Source: a bacterium | GTDB taxonomy: Bacteria > Zhuqueibacterota > QNDG01 > JAFGCO01 | Length of the DNA: 64,000 bases | Assembly: GCA_016932575.1 (NCBI GenBank) | Contig: JAFGCO010000017.1 | Span: 1 to 64,000, forward strand | Direction of reading: 5' to 3' | Shown: positions 53,808-62,123 of the stretch, one piece after another | Layout of the letters: each line of letters begins with the position of its first letter | Position numbering within the stretch: the stretch's first letter is position 1 | Notes under the pieces: generated by a model | The model's input: the letters and a program-made list of their open reading frames with translations, nothing else | The model's database searches: none | What the model was told of the DNA's origin: nothing | Position numbers and translations under genes: made by a program

Positions 53808-54707
53808 ATGCAGTTAAAAGGATGCGTTCGTGTTATTTTCACAGCTTTTATCATTTTCATTCTGCCATTGGTCGCCCAAATGAAAAAACGGGTGGCAGTA
53901 TTCACATTTGAAGATAAAACGGACAGGAGCTATCACTGGTGGGATGGGCGTCAGCCGGGTGACGGTATGGCGGATATGCTGACCACGGCACTGGTAAAAT
54001 CAAACAAGTACGTCGTTATGGAACGCCAGGAAATGAGCCGGTTGCTTCAGGAACAGCAGCTGGGTCAGAGCGGAATCGTTACGGAACAGAGCGCCGCTCA
54101 AATAGGAAAAATGCTGGGTGTGGAACTGGCCGTTGTCGGATCGGTTACAGAATTCGGGCACACGAAAAAAGATATGGGTATCAATGTCAAAGGATTCGGT
54201 TTTGGTACAAAGAGCCAGAAAGCCACGGTCGCTGTGGATGTACGTCTGATCAATACAAGCAGCGGAGAAATTATTGCCGCAGAAAGTGTGCGTAAGGAGA
54301 AATCATCGAGCGGTATTCGTTTGGATACACCGGATGGCCGTTTTAACAACGCCAATCAGTTTGATAATTCTCTTGTAGGAAAAGCCACACGTTCAGCCAT
54401 CAATAAAATTGTGGAATTAATTGACCAGCATTCTGCATCCATGCCGTGGGAAGGCAAGATACTCAAAGTATCCGGCAATACTGTGTTCATTAAACCCGGC
54501 GTGGATGGTGGTGTTCAGGTCGGTGATTCATTTGTGATTTATTCTGTTGGAGAAGAACTGGTGGATCCGGATACCGGGCTTTCATTGGGCAGCGAAGAAC
54601 AAAAAGTTGGGAAAATCGAGATCACCCAGGTGCTGGATAAATACTCTAAAGCGAAGGTATCCATGGGAGGAGGATTTTCTGTGGGGGATATGGTCCGGCT
54701 TCAATGA
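53808..54707 (+). CDS. CsgG-family exported protein
   Basis: 299 residues. Signal peptide (1-24), then a CsgG-type domain: RVAVFTFEDKTDR, GDGMADMLTTALVKSNKYVVMERQEMSRLLQEQ and GVELAVVGSVTEF, with VAVDVRLINTSSGEIIAAESV. CsgG makes the outer-membrane pore for curli; many relatives without the curli operon act in unknown envelope tasks. No lipobox is seen, unlike CsgG itself. AAAGGAG precedes the ATG. It is the last gene of the LPP20-SLH-FlgT-CsgG group. Confidence 0.85.
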   Translation: MQLKGCVRVIFTAFIIFILPLVAQMKKRVAVFTFEDKTDRSYHWWDGRQPGDGMADMLTTALVKSNKYVVMERQEMSRLLQEQQLGQSGIVTEQSAAQIGKMLGVELAVVGSVTEFGHTKKDMGINVKGFGFGTKSQKATVAVDVRLINTSSGEIIAAESVRKEKSSSGIRLDTPDGRFNNANQFDNSLVGKATRSAINKIVELIDQHSASMPWEGKILKVSGNTVFIKPGVDGGVQVGDSFVIYSVGEELVDPDTGLSLGSEEQKVGKIEITQVLDKYSKAKVSMGGGFSVGDMVRLQ

Positions 54708-54870
54708 TATTCTCGGTTGATGAATGGCTGGTGGGCTTTGATGAAATGGCACTTTGAATCGAGGCACTGCAGAAACCAATGCTTTTCAAATTTTATCGAT
54801 GATTATCAGGACAGCCATTACTGCGGAATTCGATTGCGTTTAAAATCAATAACTGACCATCAGGTGCTAT

Positions 54871-54908
54871 AAAAATCCCCGGCTTCTTAAAGATACCGGG
54901 GATTTTCT
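54871..54908 (+). terminator. Rho-independent terminator before the AI-2E-family gene
   Basis: AAAATCCCCGG (54872-54882) pairs perfectly with CCGGGGATTTT (54896-54906) over a 13-base loop. The T tract is built into the right arm. The stem ends the CsgG-like transcript and could act in both directions. Confidence 0.7.
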
Positions 54909-55001
54909 ATCCGTGTATAAAATTGACTATTATACACTGTTCAAATAAGAAGAGGACATTCGCAGGAAAATGAATGAGATTTTTTAGCTGAGATTACCGG
55001 A

Positions 55002-56213
55002 ATGAATGATACAATAAAACAATCCTCATTTTTCGTTGGCATTGTTGTGTTTACACTGCTGGCCGCCTATATTTATACAGTGCATCAGATTATTTCGCCT
55101 ATTCTTGTGAGTATAATTCTGCTTTTTGTATTGGGCGGATTGAAAGAGAATCCCTTTGCCAGGCGTATCAGTATCGCTGTATGGGGATTGCTGGTGATAT
55201 GGATGTTTATTAAAGCCCAGATTATTTTTTTCCCATTTATTGTCTCTTATATATTGGCGTATCTGCTGGATCCGATTGCCGATTTTTTAGAAAAAAAGAA
55301 AATACCCCGTTTTATTGCTTCTTTGATTTTGGTAATTCTGGTCTTTGGGATAATTGTCACATTCGGTGTGCTTATTATTCCTCAGCTTGTAGAGGAAATT
55401 CAAAACTTGATCAACAGCCTTCCTCAAGTTGTTGAATCCATTCAAACCAAAATTGTTGAGAATTTACCAAAAGTGCTTCAATTTCTTCGCATTGAAGAAA
55501 CAGAATTCAAGCAGAATTGGACCAGTACAGCCCCCAATGGACTGCAGCAAATCTTTAATAATTTGCTCAAAGGCCTGCTTGGCATTACTTCTTTCCTGGG
55601 GCAGATATTGAATCTTATTATTATCCCGGTGATCACGTTTTATATTCTCAAGGATTTTAATAAGATTCGCCAGTGGTTCCTGGATCTTTTCTCCAGGCAG
55701 CACAAACCGCGTGTTTCTTATTATCTGTGGCGGGTGAATCGTATCGTAGGCAGTTATCTGAGGGCACAGGTGCTTGTCTGCATTTTTGTCGGTATATTGA
55801 CCGGATTTGGATTGGCATTAGCAGGAATTCAGTTTGCCATTCTTCTTGGCGTTCTGACCGGTCTGCTGAATTTCATTCCTTATATCGGTCTGTATGTCAG
55901 CCTGGCTTTATCATGTTTTGTGGCTTTTCTGAATCCAAATCCCCTGTTGTCCATTTTTTATGTGGCACTTATCTTTGCTTTTGTTCAGGGACTTGAAGGT
56001 GCGATTATTCAGCCGAAGATTGTAGGCGACCGTGTGGGATTGCATCCGGTTGCCGTTATGTTCAGCGTATTATTTTTTGCCAGATTTTTTGGATTTTGGG
56101 GGCTGCTGATCGGCGTACCCACAGCTGCTGTGGTTATGTTTTTTATCAATGAATGGAAACGAAGACAGGCACTGAGCGAACTGTTTGAAGAGAGGACGCT
56201 GCAGCAGCAATGA
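55002..56213 (+). CDS. AI-2E/PerM-family permease
   Basis: 403 residues with about eight TM helices. The family signatures PFIVSYILAYLLDPIADFLEKKKIPR and the C-terminal GLLNFIPYIGLYVSLALSC, EGAIIQPKIVGDRVGLHPVAVMF and LIGVPTAAVVMFF are present. Members export or exchange AI-2, sodium/proton or other solutes; the substrate here is unknown. It overlaps the next gene by 4 bases (ATGA), so they are translationally coupled. Confidence 0.9.
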   Translation: MNDTIKQSSFFVGIVVFTLLAAYIYTVHQIISPILVSIILLFVLGGLKENPFARRISIAVWGLLVIWMFIKAQIIFFPFIVSYILAYLLDPIADFLEKKKIPRFIASLILVILVFGIIVTFGVLIIPQLVEEIQNLINSLPQVVESIQTKIVENLPKVLQFLRIEETEFKQNWTSTAPNGLQQIFNNLLKGLLGITSFLGQILNLIIIPVITFYILKDFNKIRQWFLDLFSRQHKPRVSYYLWRVNRIVGSYLRAQVLVCIFVGILTGFGLALAGIQFAILLGVLTGLLNFIPYIGLYVSLALSCFVAFLNPNPLLSIFYVALIFAFVQGLEGAIIQPKIVGDRVGLHPVAVMFSVLFFARFFGFWGLLIGVPTAAVVMFFINEWKRRQALSELFEERTLQQQ

Positions 56214-57520
56214 AATTTGATATCACCGGAAGAATACACTCCCCTTTTTTAATGATTGAAAGTATCGAACCGGGCAGCCTGGCTGACCGGGAAGGATTAA
56301 AGCCCGGAAGTGTTGTTGAATCCATCAACGGGCATCCAATTCGGGATGTGATCGACCTCCGGTTTTACGAAGTTGAACCGGAACTGGATGTCATTATCCG
56401 ATTGAATCAGCAAAAAAAACAACTACACATACAAAATCATGAAATGGCTTCTCTGGGGATTATTCCTTCTCCAATTGAATTCAGATGCTGTGCAAATCAC
56501 TGTCAGTTTTGTTTTATTGATCAAAATCCAAAGAATATGCGGCACAGCCTTTATTTGAAAGACGAGGATTACCGTCTTTCGTTTATGCATGGTAATTATG
56601 TGACTCTCACAAATACCGTTCAGCCAGATCTAAACCGCATTGTTGAGCAGCGGTTGTCACCCCTCTATATATCCGTTCATGCTGTCGATTCTGTTATCCG
56701 AAAACAGCTTCTGGGCCTTCGCAAAGATGACGGACTGATGAAAAAATTACAGTTTTTAGCAGATCATGATATTGAGATGCATGGACAGGTCGTCTTGTGT
56801 CCCGGGATCAATGACAGCGGTGTGCTTGATCATACAATTCAGAGTCTGGTTTCGTTTTATCCTCATATGCAATCTCTGGCCATTGTGCCTGTGGGATTAA
56901 CGAAACACCGTCAAAATTTACCAAAGCTGCAGCCTGTGACATCCCAAAAAGCGAAGAAGGTTGTTCAACAGGTGAGCCTCTATCAAGAGGAATTTAATGA
57001 GTTGTACGGGCAGAGCTTTGTTTATCTGGCAGATGAATTTTATCTATTATGTAACCATCCCATTCCGTTGGATTCGCATTATGGTGAATATTGGCAGATC
57101 GAAAACGGGGTGGGAATGACACGTTGGTTTATTCAGCAATTTAACCTGGATTCCGAAAAATTTCCTTCATCTGTCCGGGAAACCAAAAAAAACGTGATTG
57201 TGACGGGTATGCTGGCTGCACCTGTTCTGCAAAGCAAAATTCTCCCCGTACTTCGGAAGATCAGGGGGCTGAACGTTGCTCTGCTTGCTGTTGAAAATAA
57301 ATTCTATGGATCTTCTGTCACCGTTTCAGGTTTGATTACCGGGCAGGATATTTTAAATGCCATTAAAAATCAAATCCGGGGACATTTTCATGTATTGATT
57401 CCTGAAAATTGTGTGAATCATGAAGGGTTTTTTCTGGATAATATGACTCCTGAAATGCTGGCAGAAGAATTGAATAATCCGGTAACTGTGATATCAGGAT
57501 TTGGTGAACAATGGAATTGA
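56210..57520 (+). CDS. PDZ-radical SAM DUF512-family protein
   Basis: 436 residues. The N-terminal PDZ-like segment has EPGSLADREGLKPGSVVESING. The radical SAM-type cysteine cluster is CCANHCQFCFIDQNPKNMR, with Cys at the CxxxCxxC spacing. The DUF512 C-terminal half ends in ...PVTVISGFGEQWN. It is probably an Fe-S enzyme using S-adenosylmethionine; the reaction is unknown. It is commonly located next to der, as here, and overlaps der by 10 bases. Confidence 0.9.
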   Translation: MKFDITGRIHSPFLMIESIEPGSLADREGLKPGSVVESINGHPIRDVIDLRFYEVEPELDVIIRLNQQKKQLHIQNHEMASLGIIPSPIEFRCCANHCQFCFIDQNPKNMRHSLYLKDEDYRLSFMHGNYVTLTNTVQPDLNRIVEQRLSPLYISVHAVDSVIRKQLLGLRKDDGLMKKLQFLADHDIEMHGQVVLCPGINDSGVLDHTIQSLVSFYPHMQSLAIVPVGLTKHRQNLPKLQPVTSQKAKKVVQQVSLYQEEFNELYGQSFVYLADEFYLLCNHPIPLDSHYGEYWQIENGVGMTRWFIQQFNLDSEKFPSSVRETKKNVIVTGMLAAPVLQSKILPVLRKIRGLNVALLAVENKFYGSSVTVSGLITGQDILNAIKNQIRGHFHVLIPENCVNHEGFFLDNMTPEMLAEELNNPVTVISGFGEQWN

Positions 57521-58830
57521 ATGCAATGCCGGTTGTGGCGATTGTGGGGCGTCCCAATGTGGGAAAATCCACGCTGTTTAACCGATTGATCCAGCGACGT
57601 GAAGCCATAGTGGATGATCGGCCGGGGATTACGCGGGATAGAAAGATCTGTGAAGCGGAATGGGAAGGGCATCGGTTTTTTATCATGGATACGGGAGGAT
57701 ACCTTCCAAAAGCGAAAAATGTGATCGAGGCAGGCGTCACACATCAGGTGCGTCTCGCAATTGATACATCCGATTTGATTTTATTTATCGTTGATGCGAC
57801 AAGCGGTATTACCGATATAGATGGAGATGTTGCTGAGCTGCTTCGAAAAAGCGGCAAAACAAGCCTTCTGGTCGTAAACAAAGTCGATAACCAAAAACGC
57901 GAAATGGATATTCATGAATTTCAGCGTTTGGGATTGGGAGACCCGATTCCCGTTTCAGCGTCTCTGGGACGGCGCACCGGAGATCTTTTATCCATCATTC
58001 TTTCCCGTTTGCCTGTGAAAAATATCGCATGTGAGGCAGAAACGGTTACGAAACTCGCCATTGTTGGACGCCCGAATGCCGGTAAATCCACTTTTATCAA
58101 TGTCATGCTGGGTGAGGAACGTATGCTGGTGACCGAGGTGCCGGGGACGACCCGCGATTCCGTAGATGTACAGATCGAGATAAATCATCAGAAATACTTG
58201 CTGGTTGATACTGCAGGATTGCGTCGGAGAAGCCGTGTGAAAGAAAATGTGGAGTACTACAGTACATTACGGACGCAGCGTGTGGTCAGCTCCTGTGATA
58301 TTGTCTGCGTGTTTATCGATGCAAAAGAAACCATTGCTCAGCAGGATATGCGCGTTATTCGTGAGGCAACCAACGCCAGGAAAGGCGTGGTGATTGTGAT
58401 CAATAAATGGGATCTGATGAAAGGCGATCAGGATAAAATAAAAGAATGGCAGGACGTTCTGGATATTAAGCTTCAGGGGATTCAGTATATACCCGTCCTT
58501 CGTATTTCCTGTAAAACCGGTTTTAAAGTCAAGCAGGTGATGGAGGTGGCTGCGCAGGTTGCCAGGGAACGAGAGATGCGCATTGCCGCGCCCTTATTCA
58601 ATCAAATGATCGAGAAAATCAATCGACAGGTTCAGCATCCCACGGTTCAGGGAAAACGGATTCGGATTCTTTATGGTGCGCAGGTCGGGGACAATCCGCC
58701 TGTATTTGCATTTTTCTGCAATCATCCGCATCTTATCAAGGCTTCGTACAAGCGCTATCTTGAAAATCAGATCCGGGAACATTTTGGGTTTTACGGCGTG
58801 CCTCTAACAATGACATTTAAAAAGAAATAA
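57511..58830 (+). CDS. der: Ribosome assembly GTPase Der (EngA)
   Basis: 439 residues with two tandem GTPase domains and a C-terminal KH-like domain. First P-loop GRPNVGKST near residue 14, DTGGY (G3) and NKVD (G4). Second P-loop GRPNAGKST near residue 189, DTAGL and NKWD. It binds the 50S subunit during assembly. The ATG at 57511 (GGTGA upstream) overlaps the preceding gene; the in-frame ATG at 57526 would also keep the P-loop. Confidence 0.97.
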   Translation: MELNAMPVVAIVGRPNVGKSTLFNRLIQRREAIVDDRPGITRDRKICEAEWEGHRFFIMDTGGYLPKAKNVIEAGVTHQVRLAIDTSDLILFIVDATSGITDIDGDVAELLRKSGKTSLLVVNKVDNQKREMDIHEFQRLGLGDPIPVSASLGRRTGDLLSIILSRLPVKNIACEAETVTKLAIVGRPNAGKSTFINVMLGEERMLVTEVPGTTRDSVDVQIEINHQKYLLVDTAGLRRRSRVKENVEYYSTLRTQRVVSSCDIVCVFIDAKETIAQQDMRVIREATNARKGVVIVINKWDLMKGDQDKIKEWQDVLDIKLQGIQYIPVLRISCKTGFKVKQVMEVAAQVAREREMRIAAPLFNQMIEKINRQVQHPTVQGKRIRILYGAQVGDNPPVFAFFCNHPHLIKASYKRYLENQIREHFGFYGVPLTMTFKKK

Positions 58831-58840
58831 GTTCTGTTCG

Positions 58841-60853
58841 ATGAAAAAATCCATTATCGTTATATTTTTTATGTATCAGTTTGTTCTGGGACGGGCCATT
58901 CAGCAAATTCAGACTGATGCCAATACAGGGCGGATTACTGAATCACAAGCCCTGTTTTATGAAGCCCTGCTGATTCATGATCCGTCACAGCTTCCGTCGA
59001 GGTATCAGGAAGTAACCAGGGAGCCTGTAAAATGCGGATTTGGCATCAGTTCCCGGTTGCAGCAATCCTGGAATCTGCTGTCAGACGAGCAGCAGTCCGT
59101 TCTTGAACCTTATCTGGTGCGTCCGGTCTTTCCATACAGCATTGTATCACCTTCCGGATTGTTCCGGTTGCATTACACAACTCAGGGTGCCGATTCTGTT
59201 TCGATTGATGATGCAGATGCCAATGGCATTCCTGATTTTGTGGAGGAAGCGGGAAAGGCGTTCGATTTTGCTCATGAAGTGATTGTCAATAAAATGGGCT
59301 TTCAACAGCCGCCTCTGGACGATGCGAACGGTCCTGAATGGGATGTGTTTTTTAAGGATATTAATAGTTATGGTTATACAGAATCATTGACGTACCAGCC
59401 GTATATTGTCATGGATAATGATTTTAGTGATGTGTACACAAAAGGATTGGATGGCATGCGGGTGACCAGTGCACATGAGTTTTTTCATCTGGTTCAATTG
59501 GGCTATCAATACAGGGATTCAGATGTATTTTTAATGGAAGCATCCGCTGTCTGGATGGAAGATGTGGTTTACGATCATATCAATGATTATCTGCAGTACC
59601 TTCATGATTTCTTCAGCCAGGAAAATGTGCCGATAACACGCAGAAATTATCTGCATGAATACGGGCTTTGTATCTGGTTTCATTTTTTAAGTAAACGATA
59701 TGGTCAGGATATTGTCAGACAGATTTGGGATCAAATCATTCACAATGCCGCATTACAGGCCTGTGACATGGCATTCAATATCTATGGTATGCATCTGAAT
59801 GACGAGATTGCAGAATTTTATGGATGGAATCTAATGACGGGTGACCGGGCAGACACACTTGACTTTTATCCTGAAGGGCATATGTATCCTGAACAAACGA
59901 TTACTGAAAAATTTGAACTGTCAGAAAGCCGGGTATTCCGCCGGTCAGTTCAGAAAACCGGTGCACGTTATTTTAAAGCTTCACTGGACGACCAGACAAC
60001 AATTATCTGGGCGATGGTGAATGCAGACTGGGCATTCTCTAAACCCGTGGGAGACGGGCTGCTTCAGATACAGCTGAATGAGGCCGATCTTTATTTTAAT
60101 CAAATCACAGATTCTGTTTATTCTGTGCTTATTTCTGATCAGGGATTTGGCTGGCGTTACATCGCAATGGTTCAGAAGCCAGACAATATAATCGTCATGA
60201 ATGTCTATCCTGAATTCAGCGAACTGCAATTGGGCACAGTATCAGGTACTGTGTGGATCTGTCAGGATTCAGCTGATACATTGATGAAGAGCAGCGGTTT
60301 GTCAGGCATTACCATCGAATGTATCGCTGCCGGAGAAGACTCTCTGTTCGGTACGGAAGACGATAAAAAGATTCCCGGGCAACAGACAGGTTCGGAGGGA
60401 AAATACAATTTCTTTGCACTTCCGGACGGCAGCTACCAGATTAAATTAGATGAATCCAGTGTGCCGTATCCCTATGTGACTGTTGATGGTGAGTTGTTAA
60501 AAATGATTCATATTGAAAACGGCGAAGATATTACTGAACTGGATTTCGGATTCTGGTCAGTGCAGGAAGAGGCATTGCCTGCCTGTATTCCAAATCCGTA
60601 TGTCTTAAATGAATGGCCGGATATGAAAATTCCATTTTCATTGGAATCGCCAGATCTGGTGAAACTGACAGTATTTTCGAGCCAGGGGTTTATGATATAC
60701 AGTGATGAAAAGTATTTTGATACAGCGGGAACAGCCTATTTTCGCTGGGACGGACAGGTGAATGCGGAGTTCATGCCCAGCGGAATTTATTTGTATGTGA
60801 TTGTATGTCGCGGAAAGGCCATCCGTCGGGAAAAAATAGCGATTATTCGGTAA
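58841..60853 (+). CDS. Secreted MXAN_6640-like zinc metalloprotease with C-terminal sorting domain
   Basis: 670 residues. Signal peptide, a pro-region (about 20-100), then a metalloprotease domain with HEFFH at 212-216 (the HExxH zinc motif) and downstream Glu in EASAVWMED. This matches the MXAN_6640 putative-peptidase group. Residues about 465-560 look like a Cna-B/prealbumin-like domain (SGLSGITIECIAAG...KYNFFALPDGSYQIKLDE). The end has the FlgD-like sorting pattern (CIPNPYVLNEWPDMKIPF; LTVFSSQGFMIYS; SGIYLYVIV). It is exported and degrades protein outside. Confidence 0.82.
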   Translation: MKKSIIVIFFMYQFVLGRAIQQIQTDANTGRITESQALFYEALLIHDPSQLPSRYQEVTREPVKCGFGISSRLQQSWNLLSDEQQSVLEPYLVRPVFPYSIVSPSGLFRLHYTTQGADSVSIDDADANGIPDFVEEAGKAFDFAHEVIVNKMGFQQPPLDDANGPEWDVFFKDINSYGYTESLTYQPYIVMDNDFSDVYTKGLDGMRVTSAHEFFHLVQLGYQYRDSDVFLMEASAVWMEDVVYDHINDYLQYLHDFFSQENVPITRRNYLHEYGLCIWFHFLSKRYGQDIVRQIWDQIIHNAALQACDMAFNIYGMHLNDEIAEFYGWNLMTGDRADTLDFYPEGHMYPEQTITEKFELSESRVFRRSVQKTGARYFKASLDDQTTIIWAMVNADWAFSKPVGDGLLQIQLNEADLYFNQITDSVYSVLISDQGFGWRYIAMVQKPDNIIVMNVYPEFSELQLGTVSGTVWICQDSADTLMKSSGLSGITIECIAAGEDSLFGTEDDKKIPGQQTGSEGKYNFFALPDGSYQIKLDESSVPYPYVTVDGELLKMIHIENGEDITELDFGFWSVQEEALPACIPNPYVLNEWPDMKIPFSLESPDLVKLTVFSSQGFMIYSDEKYFDTAGTAYFRWDGQVNAEFMPSGIYLYVIVCRGKAIRREKIAIIR

Positions 60854-60906
60854 TGATTTTTTCTTGATTTTAAGTGCAGAATTTCTTATAATGGAATCAC
60901 TGTTTT

Positions 60907-60982
60907 GGGGCCGTAGCTCAGCTGGGAGAGCGTATGACTGGCAGTCATAAGGTCGTGGGTTCGATCCCCATCGGCTCCACCA
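60907..60982 (+). tRNA. tRNA-Ala (anticodon GGC)
   Basis: 76 bases with an encoded CCA end. Acceptor stem GGGGCCG/CGGCTCC (one G-T pair), D-arm GCTC/GAGC, anticodon stem TATGA/TCATA with loop CTGGCAG (anticodon GGC, reading GCC), T-arm GTGGG/CCCAT with TTCGATC, discriminator A. Confidence 0.97.
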
Positions 60983-60991
60983 AAAACAACA

Positions 60992-61047
60992 GCCTGTGAT
61001 TTATAGACTTATGTCAATATCCTATAAGTGTCACAGGCATTTTTTTT
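60992..61047 (+). terminator. Strong rho-independent terminator after tRNA-Ala
   Basis: GCCTGTGA (60992-60999) pairs with TCACAGGC (61031-61038). An inner stem TTATAG (61001-61006) pairs with CTATAA (61022-61027). Eight T follow (61040-61047). Confidence 0.85.
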
Positions 61048-61163
61048 CAAGATCAAACTGAATTGTGACTTTAGTAACTCATACTTAAAATAATATCACC
61101 AATAGTAATACCAGAATAAATAATACCTTATTGAATATTTTAAATATGGGAGGAAAATAAATT

Positions 61164-61775
61164 ATGGAAAAAAATAATCCTGATTGGAAAGAGTTTTGCC
61201 TGAAATGTAAATATTTTGATAATAATATGGGGGTATGCTCAAAACTTCATACGAACATCGCTTCAAATCCCAAATCTTTCAATAAAAAATGTGCCGGTAA
61301 ATTATATGAGCCGGATGATGACAAGATCGCTGTGATAAAAAATAATGAAAGAGAAATCGCGGAAAAAGAGCTGGAAAGGAAAAAACAGGAACTTGAGAAG
61401 CAAAAAGAAAAATTAGATAAATTGCTTGAAAAAGAAAGAGAAAAAGAAAAACAAATAAATGTGCTATATAATAATATTGACAAAGATGAAGTTAAAGAAA
61501 AATACAAATTTCATACATTGCTTGGATATGGTAAATTAATTTCAGGGTTTGGTTGGTTAATAATAATCATATTCTCCATTGTTCTGCTTGTTGGATTATC
61601 ATTGTTGGCAAAAAATCGCGGAGAAGCAGCCGGATATGCAATAGTGACTGTTTTATCATTATTGGGAATCATATCAGGACTGCCTATGGTTGTATTTGGA
61701 CAGTTGATTTCTTGTTTTGTATCGATTGAAAAAAATACAAGGGTGACGAATGAATTATTAAAAAAATCCGATTAA
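61164..61775 (+). CDS. Orphan membrane protein: four-cysteine N-terminus, coiled coil, two TM helices
   Basis: 203 residues, no family recognised. The first 45 residues hold four Cys (CLKCKYF, GVCSKLH, KKCAGK), suggesting a small metal-binding module. Residues about 60-110 are Lys/Glu-rich and form a clear coiled coil. Two TM helices follow (about 127-150, 158-182). The base composition is notably A-rich (many AAA, AAT codons) compared with its neighbours, and it stands alone behind a tRNA and terminator, which suggests acquisition by transfer. GGGAGGA before the ATG supports translation. Confidence 0.75.
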   Translation: MEKNNPDWKEFCLKCKYFDNNMGVCSKLHTNIASNPKSFNKKCAGKLYEPDDDKIAVIKNNEREIAEKELERKKQELEKQKEKLDKLLEKEREKEKQINVLYNNIDKDEVKEKYKFHTLLGYGKLISGFGWLIIIIFSIVLLVGLSLLAKNRGEAAGYAIVTVLSLLGIISGLPMVVFGQLISCFVSIEKNTRVTNELLKKSD

Positions 61776-61961
61776 TTTTTTTAATATTTATGCGCCTGTT
61801 GTTTGTCGTGTTGTTTGTGATTTTCTTTGATCTTCGTTAATAAAATATTTTTCTTGTAAATTTCCTGTATATTTGTTATATATCTTTCCATAACCACTCC
61901 CGAAAGATATTTTCATGGCGGTATTGAAAAATATTCAGATAAAAATATAAGGAAAAGGTGC

Positions 61962-62123
61962 ATGCAGACCGAAATCCTTATCGGCATTGGTGTGATATTT
62001 TCCGGATTGGGTTTTTTGCTTTATTTAACACTTCGTGGCCGATGGATTATCAACCAGATCACCAGCCAGAAACATGATAAAACAACGCGCGTGATTTTAA
62101 GGAAGCTTCAGAATGGCCGATAA
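61962..62123 (+). CDS. Small membrane peptide (53 residues) overlapping the permease gene
   Basis: A single TM helix (about 4-24: EILIGIGVIFSGLGFLLYLTL) is followed by a basic tail (RGRWIINQITSQKHDK). AAGGAAAAGG lies before the ATG. The last 11 bases overlap the start of the APC permease in another frame, so the two are probably translationally coupled. It could be a small accessory subunit of the transporter. No family recognised. Confidence 0.65.
   Translation: MQTEILIGIGVIFSGLGFLLYLTLRGRWIINQITSQKHDKTTRVILRKLQNGR

Noticed and set aside
62113-62123. Frameshift joining the 53-residue frame to the permease
   Set aside because: The permease has its own ATG and ribosome site and starts at the usual APC position; the peptide has a complete TM helix of its own.
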